Shown: piece after piece, positions 1 to 8,126 of the stretch
Layout: every line of letters begins with the position of its first letter
Position numbering within the stretch: position 1 is the stretch's first letter
Assembly: GCA_913045895.1 (NCBI GenBank)
Contig: CAJWSQ010000001.1
Location: forward strand, 1 to 48,900
Source of the DNA: an uncultured Flavobacteriales bacterium
Lineage (GTDB): Bacteria; Bacteroidota; Bacteroidia; Flavobacteriales_G; Salibacteraceae
Length of the DNA stretch: 48,900 nt
Reading direction: 5' to 3'
Made by a program: the position numbers and the translations under genes
The notes under the pieces: model-generated
Told to the model about the DNA's origin: nothing
Database searches by the model: none
The model's input: only the letters and a program-made list of their open reading frames with translations

Positions 1-128
1 TACTTTAGCTTCATTATGCTAGTGATGGTAGCTTGAGTGGACCGCTTTGTCATTGCAATTCCAGCCGACCCCAAGAAGCAGCTGCAGCCCAAAAGGAAAA
101 CAATCGGACTTTTTTTCTTTTTGCACTC

Positions 129-1049
129 ATGTTAAAACAGATTTCTACAGGCGCTTTATTTCTTGCATCTATAGTTTCTTTCGGACAAAGTAACCAACTG
201 GATTTAAGTCTCGATAAACAAGAAATTCATCTTGAAATGCCTCATTCCAATTTGAATACAGATAGTATCTATCGTTTAGATTTAGAGAAGAATGCCTATT
301 CAACCATTCCAACTGATTTATCGAAATACACGAACCTGAGAGAACTGAATTTAAAAGACAATAAAATCACTTTTGTGAGCGCTCAAATAGGTGAGTTGAA
401 ACATCTTCAAAGGCTGAATTTGATTGAGAATTCGGTTACTAAATTTTCACCAGCAATTGGTGAGTTAAAAGCTTTGGAAGACATTAAACTACAGCGCAAC
501 CACATTGAGCAACTTCCTGAAGCATTTTGTTCGTTGGAATCACTCAAGTACTTTTATATCTCAGATAACAAATTAGAGCACTTACCAAGTTGTATTGGCA
601 ATCTTAAACAGCTAGAGTTACTAGATGCCGACTACAATCAAATTGATGCAATTCCTGAATCAATAGGAGCATTGAGACACTTAAAAACGTTGAAGTTATC
701 ATCCAATAAAATTGAAGAGATTCCTTTGGAAGTATATGAGTTAGATTCGTTGATTAATTTGAATTTAGAACGAAATCATATTTTAGAAATAGATTCTAAA
801 ATTGGCGAACTCAAACAATTGAGAACTCTTTCTTTAGCAGGAAATGGGTTAAGAGCAATTCCTGATGAAATAACTCAATTGAAAAACCTCGAGATTCTTA
901 TTATCAGTCAAAATCAATTGACTGAAATGCCTAAAAAGATCAAGAAATTAAAAAGCCTAACAACGCTGATTTTAAAAGACAATCAGTTGTCAGATTCTGA
1001 AAAGGAACGCATTAAAAAAGCGCTACCAAACACCACCATTGTATTTTGA
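129..1049 (+). CDS. Secreted leucine-rich-repeat protein
   Basis: Encodes about 306 residues. The ATG at 129 is chosen because it opens a clear signal peptide (MLKQISTGALFLASIVSFGQ). The frame is open upstream to a TTG at 33, but that stretch (SGPLCHCNSS...) looks non-coding. After the signal come about ten leucine-rich repeats of roughly 23 residues with the pattern LxxLxLxxNxIxxIPxxIxxLxxL, ending in a cap-like segment (SEKERIKKALPNTTIVF). Such LRR solenoids are protein-binding surfaces. The signal peptide places it in the periplasm or at the cell surface; no lipobox or sorting domain is seen. Its stop codon directly abuts the stop of the convergent helicase gene, with no hairpin between them. 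The partner is unknown. Confidence 0.85.
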   Translation: MLKQISTGALFLASIVSFGQSNQLDLSLDKQEIHLEMPHSNLNTDSIYRLDLEKNAYSTIPTDLSKYTNLRELNLKDNKITFVSAQIGELKHLQRLNLIENSVTKFSPAIGELKALEDIKLQRNHIEQLPEAFCSLESLKYFYISDNKLEHLPSCIGNLKQLELLDADYNQIDAIPESIGALRHLKTLKLSSNKIEEIPLEVYELDSLINLNLERNHILEIDSKIGELKQLRTLSLAGNGLRAIPDEITQLKNLEILIISQNQLTEMPKKIKKLKSLTTLILKDNQLSDSEKERIKKALPNTTIVF

Positions 1050-3320
1050 TTATTTGGTTTTAACATCCTTGCTTTTTTCCCACTGAATTTGTGCTAAAAC
1101 CAACCGGATTTCCTCATAAGAGTAGGAGTCGTCTAACTTGGCTTTTAATTCAGAAAGGCTTTTAAAACTCAGTTGTTTGATGGCATCTAAAAGCGTATCC
1201 ACATGCTCTCTTCCCATAAATTCATATGCTTCAACCTTTCCGTTGGCTATGAGTTTACTCAAATGTGCGAGAACTGTACTTTCAGAAAGACCGCGTTTGT
1301 TCGCAATGTCCTCGGGGGTATTTCCTTCGCGAACCATTTCAAGAGTTTTTAAATAGGTTTCGCCCAGTGGTCCGTTGCTTGATGAGGTTGTTCTTCGCTT
1401 TCCTGATTTCTTAGCCGATTTTTTTCCAGAAGCCTCTAATCGCAATCGAATATCTTTGAGTAAGGCAGCTCTTCGGTTGGCAATTAAAACCTGTGGTTTG
1501 TTGTTTTTACTAACTTCTTCGTTTTTCAGAATTGATTCAGTAATCTCTTGAATAGCCAATATTTGAGAGAGCTTTTTGGTGATAACCAAATCCAATTCTT
1601 CAAGTGCTGTAGTGAAAGTTTTGGTTTTAGAATAGGCACTCAATTCTTCAATTAAGGTCAACAAAGTTTCAATGGAATCGAAGAACAGGGTTTTGTAAAA
1701 GTCACTGCCTTTATTGATTCTATTTAGGAGCTGCACAGATTCATTTTCACGAATCAAGCGGTTCAGTTGCGATCGGAACGTGGCTGTAGTTTTAATGTGC
1801 TCTTGAAAACGCTTTCTTATATTCGGAATAGCTTCTCGAATGGACGGATCTTCATATGCAAAAGTGGGGAACTTGCGCTCGATGGTGTTGATCTCAATCA
1901 ATATCGGATCAAAATCAAAAGTAGCGTGGAGGAGGTGATAAATGTATTCTTGTTGTGCTTGAGTAAGCCATTCATTCAACTGATCATTACTCGCTTTGTT
2001 TTGACTAAAACTCAAGATTTGATCGTCATTCGAAACCACAGCTGGATTGATCGGAGTACCCAAAACCAAACCGTCTAACGAACGCAACCTTGAAAGAGCC
2101 ACATAAACTTGACCGGGAGCAAATGCCTTGCCCACATCAATAATGGCTTTGTCAAATGTTAACCCCTGACTTTTATGAACTGTAATGGCCCAAGCTAACT
2201 TAATGGGATAGTGGCCAAATGTTCCAACTGTTTCTTCTTCCAGCTCTTTTGATTCTTCATCAATGGTGTATTTTTTATTCTCCCATTGGTGTTTTTCGAG
2301 TTTGTAAGGCTCTGTTTGTCCATCAATTAAAACGGTAATCGACTTGGATGTTAGCTCTGTCACTTTGGCCAACTTTCCATTGAAATACATGTTGTTTACC
2401 GTATCGTTTTTGATAAACATCACCTGCGCACCTTCTTTCAATTGAATGGAAGGATCAACAGGATACATGGATTCAGGAAACTCTTTATCGATTGTAGCCT
2501 CGTAGGTAAATAGTTTTCCAGGTAAATTATCTAATGCCTGATTGTTGATTTTATCAGCTCTGTGGTTGTGAGTGGTAAGTGTAATGATGTCTTTTAATTG
2601 CTCGCGTTGAGCTTCTGGTAAATAGAATTTATTGAGTATTTCAACATCTTGTTGAGTTAAGGAATCATTTCGTAGATTATTCAATATTTGAATGAAATCA
2701 TCATCTTTCTGACGGAAGATTTTATCCAATTCGATGTAAACGAAATTCCCTTTGATAGCCAGTGAATCAAAGAAAAATGCACTATTGTAATGTGATCGGA
2801 GTAAATTCCATTCCTGCTCTTTAACAACAGGAGGGAGCTGAAATAAATCTCCAATGAGTAGTAATTGAACTCCGCCAAAAGCTTCGTTGAAATTTCTTCT
2901 AGCAGCCTTCAATCGGTAATCAATAGCATCCAAAACATCAGCACGAAGCATACTAACCTCATCAATAATGAGCAGGTCGATTTCTCGCAATACCTTTTTG
3001 CGAGCTGCATTTAAAGGGTGTTTTCTTGCAAGTGTGTTTTGCGTGTAAATTCTGGCAGTTTCAGAGATGTTACCAGCAGCATCTTCCGTTGGAATAAAAG
3101 TGCCCAAAGGCAACAAGAACTGCGAGTGAATGGTAGTTCCACCGGCATGTAAAGCAGCAATTCCCGTGGGTGCAACAACAATGTGTTTTTTGTACGTGTT
3201 TTTAACCAGCTCACGCAAGAATGTGGTTTTTCCTGTTCCTGCTTTTCCTGTTAAAAATAAGTGCTGACGTGTGTTGTTGACGTATCTGGCTGCGGTTTCT
3301 ATGAGTGTGCTGCTTTCCAT
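1050..3320 (-). CDS. Pif1/RecD-type helicase with C-terminal helix-turn-helix
   Basis: A 756-residue superfamily 1B helicase. Walker A is GKAGTGKT at residues 25-32 and Walker B is DEVSM at about 120-124. Motifs V/VI are seen near residue 380 (TVHKSQGLTF, then GQVYVALSRLRSLDGL). These are Pif1-family features, implying ATP-driven 5'-3' DNA unwinding during replication or repair. A long middle region is followed by a basic, Ser-rich linker and a C-terminal helix-turn-helix of the HTH_40 type (about 655-705, TPEDIANKRGLSESTVLAHL), as also found at the end of RecQ-like helicases. This architecture is common in Bacteroidota. ATG start at 3320; the gene is tail to tail with the LRR gene. The specific substrate cannot be told from sequence. 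Confidence 0.9.
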   Translation of the reverse strand: MESSTLIETAARYVNNTRQHLFLTGKAGTGKTTFLRELVKNTYKKHIVVAPTGIAALHAGGTTIHSQFLLPLGTFIPTEDAAGNISETARIYTQNTLARKHPLNAARKKVLREIDLLIIDEVSMLRADVLDAIDYRLKAARRNFNEAFGGVQLLLIGDLFQLPPVVKEQEWNLLRSHYNSAFFFDSLAIKGNFVYIELDKIFRQKDDDFIQILNNLRNDSLTQQDVEILNKFYLPEAQREQLKDIITLTTHNHRADKINNQALDNLPGKLFTYEATIDKEFPESMYPVDPSIQLKEGAQVMFIKNDTVNNMYFNGKLAKVTELTSKSITVLIDGQTEPYKLEKHQWENKKYTIDEESKELEEETVGTFGHYPIKLAWAITVHKSQGLTFDKAIIDVGKAFAPGQVYVALSRLRSLDGLVLGTPINPAVVSNDDQILSFSQNKASNDQLNEWLTQAQQEYIYHLLHATFDFDPILIEINTIERKFPTFAYEDPSIREAIPNIRKRFQEHIKTTATFRSQLNRLIRENESVQLLNRINKGSDFYKTLFFDSIETLLTLIEELSAYSKTKTFTTALEELDLVITKKLSQILAIQEITESILKNEEVSKNNKPQVLIANRRAALLKDIRLRLEASGKKSAKKSGKRRTTSSSNGPLGETYLKTLEMVREGNTPEDIANKRGLSESTVLAHLSKLIANGKVEAYEFMGREHVDTLLDAIKQLSFKSLSELKAKLDDSYSYEEIRLVLAQIQWEKSKDVKTK

Positions 3321-3395
3321 TCGACCGCAATTTAGCTATATCCCAGCAGCTGATAAAAAAATCAACCAATTTGCTTAACGAATCTGATTTTGACT

Positions 3396-3403
3396 TATGT
3401 TTG
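3396..3403 (+). promoter_or_regulatory. Bacteroidota -7 box (TATGTTTG) of microprotein gene
   Basis: TATGTTTG matches TAnnTTTG exactly and lies 23 bases before the GTG start at 3427, allowing a short leader. A possible -33 TTG is at 3371-3373, about 22 bases away, which is longer than usual. Inferred from sequence only. Confidence 0.5.
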
Positions 3404-3426
3404 TTTAGACTAAATCTTAATAACAG

Positions 3427-3573
3427 GTGTCAGCATCACATACGATAGCAGTAAGTCTTTGGGAAAATCAATCGATTTTAGATTGTCCAATCCCAGCACT
3501 TTTAGCCAAGAAGAAGTGCTGTAAGAAGTACAAAAAAGGAAAATCAGCTTGTAAAAGTTGTCCTAAGAGGTAG
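3427..3573 (+). CDS. Lys/Cys-rich 48-residue microprotein
   Basis: A short open frame from GTG at 3427 to TAG at 3571-3573; no in-frame ATG is available and a TAA lies two codons upstream. The N-terminal half is ordinary (VSASHTIAVSLWENQSILDC). The C-terminal part is strikingly basic and cysteine-rich, with KKKCCKKYKKGK followed by ACKSCPKR, giving paired cysteines (CC, then CxxC) that could bind metal or redox partners. It sits alone between the helicase and a dioxygenase gene, with a TAnnTTTG box 23 bases upstream and a hairpin 33 bases downstream, so it looks like a self-contained transcription unit. From memory, similar KCCKK...CKSCP tails occur in small Bacteroidota proteins, but this was not checked. 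Function unknown. Confidence 0.55.
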   Translation: MSASHTIAVSLWENQSILDCPIPALLAKKKCCKKYKKGKSACKSCPKR

Positions 3574-3606
3574 TTCAGGTTCTTACTATCAAACCTCCCA
3601 AAATTG

Positions 3607-3646
3607 AATTTATCGATGTATATTTATTTCGATAAATTTCCTTTTT
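3607..3646 (+). terminator. AT-rich hairpin, probable terminator of microprotein unit
   Basis: A perfect 10-bp inverted repeat, AATTTATCGA (3607-3616) and TCGATAAATT (3629-3638), has a 12-base loop and is followed by TCCTTTTTG. Its place between the microprotein stop and the dioxygenase start suits a weak intrinsic terminator. Because the stem is AT-rich it could instead be an operator for the gene at 3668. Confidence 0.45.
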
Positions 3647-3667
3647 GTAATCACTTATTCACTCACT

Positions 3668-4273
3668 ATGATTTCTGAAACACAGAGCGACACTACTTTT
3701 CAAGATCGAATTAAACTTCCAATTACTTTTGATTATTCAAAATTACAAGCCGAATACAAGGCTTTGAATCTTGCTGGATTTACGTATTACAACGTAATTC
3801 CGTTAAGGTCACCAGCGCATTTAGTTGATACTTCTTTGCCATTTCCTCCACCAGCAGATGATTACGCTGATGGATCATGGACTGACTGGTTGGATACTGA
3901 AGAACTTAAAATGTCACCCTATTTAAATGAGGTTGTTGACTACTTCAAAGCAAACACAAAAGTTACCCTGGTTCGCGTGTTAAGGTTGGCTCCAAAATCT
4001 ACTGTTGATGAGCATAGGGATTTAACACTAGGGTTAGAAGTTGAGAAATCGGTAGTTCGTTTAACGGTTCCTATTTTTTCGAATGATGAGATTCAATTTT
4101 TCTTGAATCAAACAGAGGTTCCATTACAGTTAGGTGAGTGTTGGTATATGCGATTGACAGATCCGCATAAAGTAGTAAATAACAGCGAAGAGGAAAGGGT
4201 GAATCTAACAATTGATATGATTCCAAATGAATGGTTAAAAGGCCTAATTAAGAGTGGTGAATCTTTTGAGTAA
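3668..4273 (+). CDS. Aspartyl/asparaginyl beta-hydroxylase-like Fe(II)/2-oxoglutarate dioxygenase
   Basis: A 201-residue cytoplasmic protein resembling the Asp/Asn beta-hydroxylase cupin family. The visible metal facial triad is H116-x-D118 (VDEHRDLTLG) with a distal H167 in DPHKVVNN. R177 (EERVNLTID) is placed to bind 2-oxoglutarate, as in the family. Between them is the expected beta-barrel segment (RLTVPIFSNDEIQFFLN). In this family the enzyme hydroxylates Asp/Asn residues or free amino-acid derivatives using O2, Fe(II) and 2-oxoglutarate; the substrate here is unknown. ATG start with no Shine-Dalgarno. The gene is monocistronic, converging on the lipoprotein gene 8 bases downstream. Confidence 0.75.
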   Translation: MISETQSDTTFQDRIKLPITFDYSKLQAEYKALNLAGFTYYNVIPLRSPAHLVDTSLPFPPPADDYADGSWTDWLDTEELKMSPYLNEVVDYFKANTKVTLVRVLRLAPKSTVDEHRDLTLGLEVEKSVVRLTVPIFSNDEIQFFLNQTEVPLQLGECWYMRLTDPHKVVNNSEEERVNLTIDMIPNEWLKGLIKSGESFE

Positions 4274-4281
4274 AGAGAAAG

Positions 4282-4641
4282 CTATTCGTGTATTTTGATC
4301 CATTCAACTGAACTGTCAGTATTGAATTTGAAAACAATTGTTTTGGTGTGTAAAGGCCAAAACCAGAGGTGTGTATCGCTGATTCTGTAATACACATAGT
4401 TGTTATTTTCTTTTGTTGGATTTCCGAGTAATTGCAGTATTTGTTTCTTGTTTAGTGAGTGGATAGAATCATCATGTAAGACATATTCAACAAAATGTTC
4501 ACGATACGGATACTCGTTGTTTTCTTCAATTTTCCAAAGGTGAGAACTAAACGTAGGTGTGTTTTCAGGAAGAGGTTTTTGCTTGGAGTTGCAACTGAGA
4601 AAGAACAACGAAAGAAAAATGATATAAACAGAATATCTCAT
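4282..4641 (-). CDS. Small lipoprotein, hypothetical
   Basis: Encodes 119 residues beginning with a lipoprotein signal (MRYSVYIIFLSLFFLSC), where Cys17 would be lipidated. The mature part contains a BamE/SmpA-like phrase (LNKKQILQLLGNPTKENNNYVYYRI), a small-domain signature seen in many short Bacteroidota lipoproteins, followed by WFWPLHTKTIVFKFN. Assignment to a named family is not secure. The gene lies 52 bases downstream of the CarboxypepD_reg-like gene on the same strand and may be cotranscribed with it. Confidence 0.7.
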   Translation of the reverse strand: MRYSVYIIFLSLFFLSCNSKQKPLPENTPTFSSHLWKIEENNEYPYREHFVEYVLHDDSIHSLNKKQILQLLGNPTKENNNYVYYRISDTHLWFWPLHTKTIVFKFNTDSSVEWIKIHE

Positions 4642-4693
4642 TTAGTCTAGATTTGTTTCAATGGTGATTGCAACCCATAAAGTTAGTTATTTA

Positions 4694-6544
4694 CTAATCA
4701 AGATCATTGGGTTTATTTATGGTTTTGTATCTTTCTTGAAATAACAATTGCCTTTCGTTATCACGATAATTAGCGGGGTAATGGTCTACTTTTTCATGTC
4801 TGAAAAGCTTGAAGTATTTTACGTTATCTATATCTAACTTCTGCTTGATATATGCATTCCATTTAATCATTCCAGCTTCATTATTTCCATAATCCGTGTC
4901 TTCATCAAACTGTTTTAGTATGGCTTTATATTCTTTAGACATTACGTTATAAACTTTATATGCATCATCAACTGATCTTACCATTTTAAGTGATTCATCT
5001 AAGTTTCTACGGTTTATTTCAGTTATATCAAAGTACATATTCATGTATGCGACATGTTCTATTTTAGACTGAGGCAAAAAGAAACTTTTAAAAGGATCGT
5101 AGATGGTTTGGGTCGTATAATAAAGTGTGTCGTTAATTACATTAATGTCCATGTATATCTGTGTAATAAACTGAAATTTTAATGATTTAAATTCCTCTCT
5201 ATTTTCAATTTCCTCTACTGCAGATGCATAATCAAATAATCTTCTTCCTCTTTTCCATGTAAGGTAAGGCGATTTATAAATACCTGTACTAAATACTCCG
5301 TTTTCGGGAATTATAAATTCACCATTTTTATGCGCATTCTTTGCGATGAATTTTTCTTGCTCATCGCTCACACTCCCCATTTTAAACTCATTTATATTAT
5401 CCCAAAAGATCTTATTGTATGGAGAAGCGCTAATTTGATTGTAATCTCTATAGCTTGTATTGGTGTATTCAAATTCAGGAAGATCAAATTCAGCATTATA
5501 ATTATAGGCGTGAATGACAGCGTTTGTGTTTGATTTGATGATGTAAGATCTATTGGTTACATATTCTATTTGATATTCAAAGTCGATAGTTTGTACGCGC
5601 GGTTTATTTTCAACAAATTCAAATGTTTTGGAAAGTTGAAGGTCAACAGAGATGATTTTTTTGATATCACCGAATTGTTCAAAAGGATGTTGGTCTGCCT
5701 TCTTAATTCTTAAATCAACTTTAGAAATCATGTTGTTTTCTATATCAATCCAAACGCGCCCTCTAAAAGCATGATATGATTTATCAAATGGATCGAAATC
5801 TATTGCATAAACAGTGTGCGATAAATCATTTATATGTGTTGAAGCTAACCTCAGTTTGTATCTTTTTTTCAGTGTTTCCAGATCTAATTCAAACGGAGAA
5901 GGAGGGAATAATTTATTCTCAATAAAGAGTTTGTGTTTATAGATAGCCTTAGAGCTTTCTGTAGACAAATAGTATCTGTTGTCGCGTTCAGCTAATGCAA
6001 TTCTTCCATTTTTTAAGTTCAATTCAGAAATGTCGTATCCCTTAAAATCACCATTGAAATAACATTCCACCAACTCAACTTGCTGCTCATTTATTGCTGA
6101 TTTTAGAACGTAATATGTTTTAGCAGTAGCAATGGTATTGTCTTGGGTACTCTTTGTATTTGCAACTAATTCGTAGAGGTAATTGTCGCTTCCCATTACT
6201 GTAAATGGATCAATAACTTCTGTTTTTTTAGATAAGGTTAATTTTTGATTGATGTAAGATTTGTCAATAATGATCTGTTTAGATTGATAACCTACGTATG
6301 AAATAATGATGGTGTCATTCAACTGGAGTCCATCAAATTGATATTGACCTTTATAGTTACTTAGTGTACCTCTTTCAGACGTTTTATTGTAGATGTTGGC
6401 GTATGAAATTGGTTTATTGGTTTTAGAATCTGCCAATGTGCCTGAAATAGAAAAGTTGATTTGTTTTTCTACTATTTGCTCAATCTGAGCTATGGCGTTT
6501 ATAGATAGAATTAGTGTGAAAAGCAGAATTAAGGTTGATCTCAT
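4694..6544 (-). CDS. CarboxypepD_reg-like domain outer-surface protein
   Basis: A 616-residue exported protein. After the signal peptide (MRSTLILLFTLILSINAIAQ) comes a carboxypeptidase-regulatory-like beta-sandwich (about residues 30-110: ISGTLADSKTNKPISYANIY...GTLSNYKGQYQFDGL...IISYVGYQSK), the same N-terminal module found on TonB-dependent receptors. It lacks TonB plug and barrel motifs. The remainder is a long region of alternating beta-strands with many Tyr and Asp residues (VWIDIENNMISKVDLRIKK), resembling Bacteroidota outer-membrane-associated proteins of the DUF5686 type, although that match is by impression only. Probably located at the outer membrane. No promoter could be recognised; a short TTTTGATC/GATCAAAA hairpin lies upstream at 6584-6606. 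Confidence 0.75.
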   Translation of the reverse strand: MRSTLILLFTLILSINAIAQIEQIVEKQINFSISGTLADSKTNKPISYANIYNKTSERGTLSNYKGQYQFDGLQLNDTIIISYVGYQSKQIIIDKSYINQKLTLSKKTEVIDPFTVMGSDNYLYELVANTKSTQDNTIATAKTYYVLKSAINEQQVELVECYFNGDFKGYDISELNLKNGRIALAERDNRYYLSTESSKAIYKHKLFIENKLFPPSPFELDLETLKKRYKLRLASTHINDLSHTVYAIDFDPFDKSYHAFRGRVWIDIENNMISKVDLRIKKADQHPFEQFGDIKKIISVDLQLSKTFEFVENKPRVQTIDFEYQIEYVTNRSYIIKSNTNAVIHAYNYNAEFDLPEFEYTNTSYRDYNQISASPYNKIFWDNINEFKMGSVSDEQEKFIAKNAHKNGEFIIPENGVFSTGIYKSPYLTWKRGRRLFDYASAVEEIENREEFKSLKFQFITQIYMDINVINDTLYYTTQTIYDPFKSFFLPQSKIEHVAYMNMYFDITEINRRNLDESLKMVRSVDDAYKVYNVMSKEYKAILKQFDEDTDYGNNEAGMIKWNAYIKQKLDIDNVKYFKLFRHEKVDHYPANYRDNERQLLFQERYKTINKPNDLD

Positions 6545-6658
6545 GGAACGTGCAGAATATTAGTTTCCACAAGGTAATTAGACTTTTGATCTTTTTATGA
6601 TCAAAAAATAGTTTAAGTGTATTTTAACCTAATGAATTGGAATGTAAGATTTGAAACC

Positions 6659-6979
6659 TTACTTATCAAATTCTCTTATCGCTTCAACTTTAGCTATTCG
6701 AATGGTGTATGATTCGTACCAAACATTCTTTCCTTTTTCTTGAGCATTTTGATGTGCTGCATGTTGTTTCCAGTTGTCAATTGCTTTCAGGTCTTTCCAA
6801 TAGGATACCGTAATACCTATTTCTTCACGAGCCGATTCAACACCTAAAAAACCTTCTTGATATTGAGCGAGTTCCATCATATATTCCGACATTCTCTGGT
6901 ATCCTTCGTCTGGTTCAGTTCTTATACATGTGAATATCACTGCGTAATATGGGGGTGAGGGAGTTTTGGCAATGTTCAT
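6659..6979 (-). CDS. Antibiotic biosynthesis monooxygenase (ABM) family protein
   Basis: About 106 residues of the dimeric ferredoxin-like ABM fold. The recognisable core is YYAVIFTCIRTEPDEGYQRM, then ELAQYQEGFLGVES, then ITVSYWKDLKAIDNWKQH, ending with NVWYESYTIRIAKVE. Members are small cofactor-free or haem-associated oxygenases and stress proteins; the substrate is not predictable. The ATG at 6979 (MNIAKTPSPP) is preferred over an in-frame TTG at 6985. It is divergent from the luciferase-like oxidoreductase gene, and the 112-base gap between them contains that gene's promoter. Confidence 0.85.
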   Translation of the reverse strand: MNIAKTPSPPYYAVIFTCIRTEPDEGYQRMSEYMMELAQYQEGFLGVESAREEIGITVSYWKDLKAIDNWKQHAAHQNAQEKGKNVWYESYTIRIAKVEAIREFDK

Positions 6980-7035
6980 AATCAACTATTAATGTGTAAA
7001 GAATAAAAATACACTTATTGAAACAAGAAACTCTA

Positions 7036-7064
7036 TTTGTGTGTATATACATGTAATATCTTTG
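7036..7064 (+). promoter_or_regulatory. Promoter of luciferase-like oxidoreductase gene
   Basis: TTTG at 7036-7039, 17 bases, then TATCTTTG at 7057-7064, an exact match to the Bacteroidota -33/-7 consensus. It lies 27 bases before the ATG at 7092. Confidence 0.65.
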
Positions 7065-7091
7065 TTGTGATATTTATTGAAGAGTGAAATC

Positions 7092-8126
7092 ATGGAAATA
7101 GGAATAAGCACATTTGTAGAAAATACCCCAAACCCAACAACTGGAGAATTATTAAGTCCACATAAACGCATGCAAAACTTGATGGAAGAAATCAAGTTAG
7201 CAGATGAAGTTGGATTGGATTTATTTGCAGTTGGTGAGCATCACAGACAAGATTATTTGGTTTCTTCTCCAACAACCATCTTAGCCGCAGCAGCTTCAAT
7301 AACCAAAAATATTCGGTTGAGTAGTGCTGTAACCGTTTTGGGATCAGAAGACCCTGTTCGTGTATTTCAACAATTTGCACACATTGATATTATTTCAGGT
7401 GGACGAGCTGAAATTATGGCGGGTAGAGGATCCTTTATTGAATCGTTCCCTTTGTTTGGAATTGATTTAGATCATTATGATGACATCTTCGCTGAAAATT
7501 TGGACTTGTTAATTCAGCTGAATAAATCTGAGGTTATTAATTGGAAGGGAAAATTCCGAGCGCCTATAGAAAATAGAGGAGTGTATCCACGACCACATCA
7601 AAAAGAAATTCCCATTTGGTTAGCAGTTGGTGGAACGCCTGAGTCTGTTGTTCGTGCAGCTAAAAAAGGTTTGCCTTTAACCATTGCTATTATTGGAGGA
7701 ATGCCAGAAAGATTTAAGCAATTGACAGACTTGTATCGTCAGGTTTGGCTGGAGTCTGGAAGAGATGAAAAAGACATCCAGATAGCTGTAAATGCTCATG
7801 GATTTGTTGGTGATAATACAGCACAAGTAGCCAACGATTATTTTCTTCCTTATACCAATATGATGGGTAAAATAGGCAAGGAAAGAGGTTGGCCGCCAAT
7901 GTCTAGAGAACAGTATGAAGCCATGCGTTCAATGAGAGGTTCTTTATTGGTTGGAGATCCTCAATTGGTGATTGATAAAATCTTGATGCAGCAAGAAATT
8001 ATGGGCTTAACCCGTTATGAATTGCAAATGAGTGTAGGAACCGTTCCACATGATCAAATGATGCGTTCAATTGAATTGCTGGGTACAGTTGTTGCTCCAG
8101 CTGTGAAGAAGGTAGTTCGTATTTAA
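7092..8126 (+). CDS. LLM-class flavin-dependent oxidoreductase
   Basis: A 344-residue bacterial-luciferase-like TIM barrel. Family hallmarks include MEIGISTFVE at the start, LADEVGLDLFAVGEHHR (residues about 36-52), SSAVTVLGSEDPVRVFQQFA and GGRAEIMAGRGSF. It most resembles the Atu2307/SP_0267-type subgroup. Such enzymes use FMNH2 or F420H2 to oxygenate small molecules; the natural substrate is unknown. The ATG at 7092 is chosen because it begins the conserved first beta-strand; an in-frame TTG at 7077 is rejected. The 3' end overlaps the convergent membrane-protein gene by four bases. Confidence 0.9.
   Translation: MEIGISTFVENTPNPTTGELLSPHKRMQNLMEEIKLADEVGLDLFAVGEHHRQDYLVSSPTTILAAAASITKNIRLSSAVTVLGSEDPVRVFQQFAHIDIISGGRAEIMAGRGSFIESFPLFGIDLDHYDDIFAENLDLLIQLNKSEVINWKGKFRAPIENRGVYPRPHQKEIPIWLAVGGTPESVVRAAKKGLPLTIAIIGGMPERFKQLTDLYRQVWLESGRDEKDIQIAVNAHGFVGDNTAQVANDYFLPYTNMMGKIGKERGWPPMSREQYEAMRSMRGSLLVGDPQLVIDKILMQQEIMGLTRYELQMSVGTVPHDQMMRSIELLGTVVAPAVKKVVRI

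Noticed and set aside
33-128. N-terminal extension of the LRR protein from a TTG codon
   Set aside because: The extension is Cys/Gln/Ala-rich and would bury the clear signal peptide that begins at ATG 129.
6584-6606. Hairpin TTTTGATC/GATCAAAA as a terminator
   Set aside because: No T-run follows on either strand; it may be an operator but nothing else supports that.
7077-7091. TTG start for the luciferase-like enzyme
   Set aside because: The conserved first strand of the family starts at the ATG 7092, and the promoter spacing suits that start.
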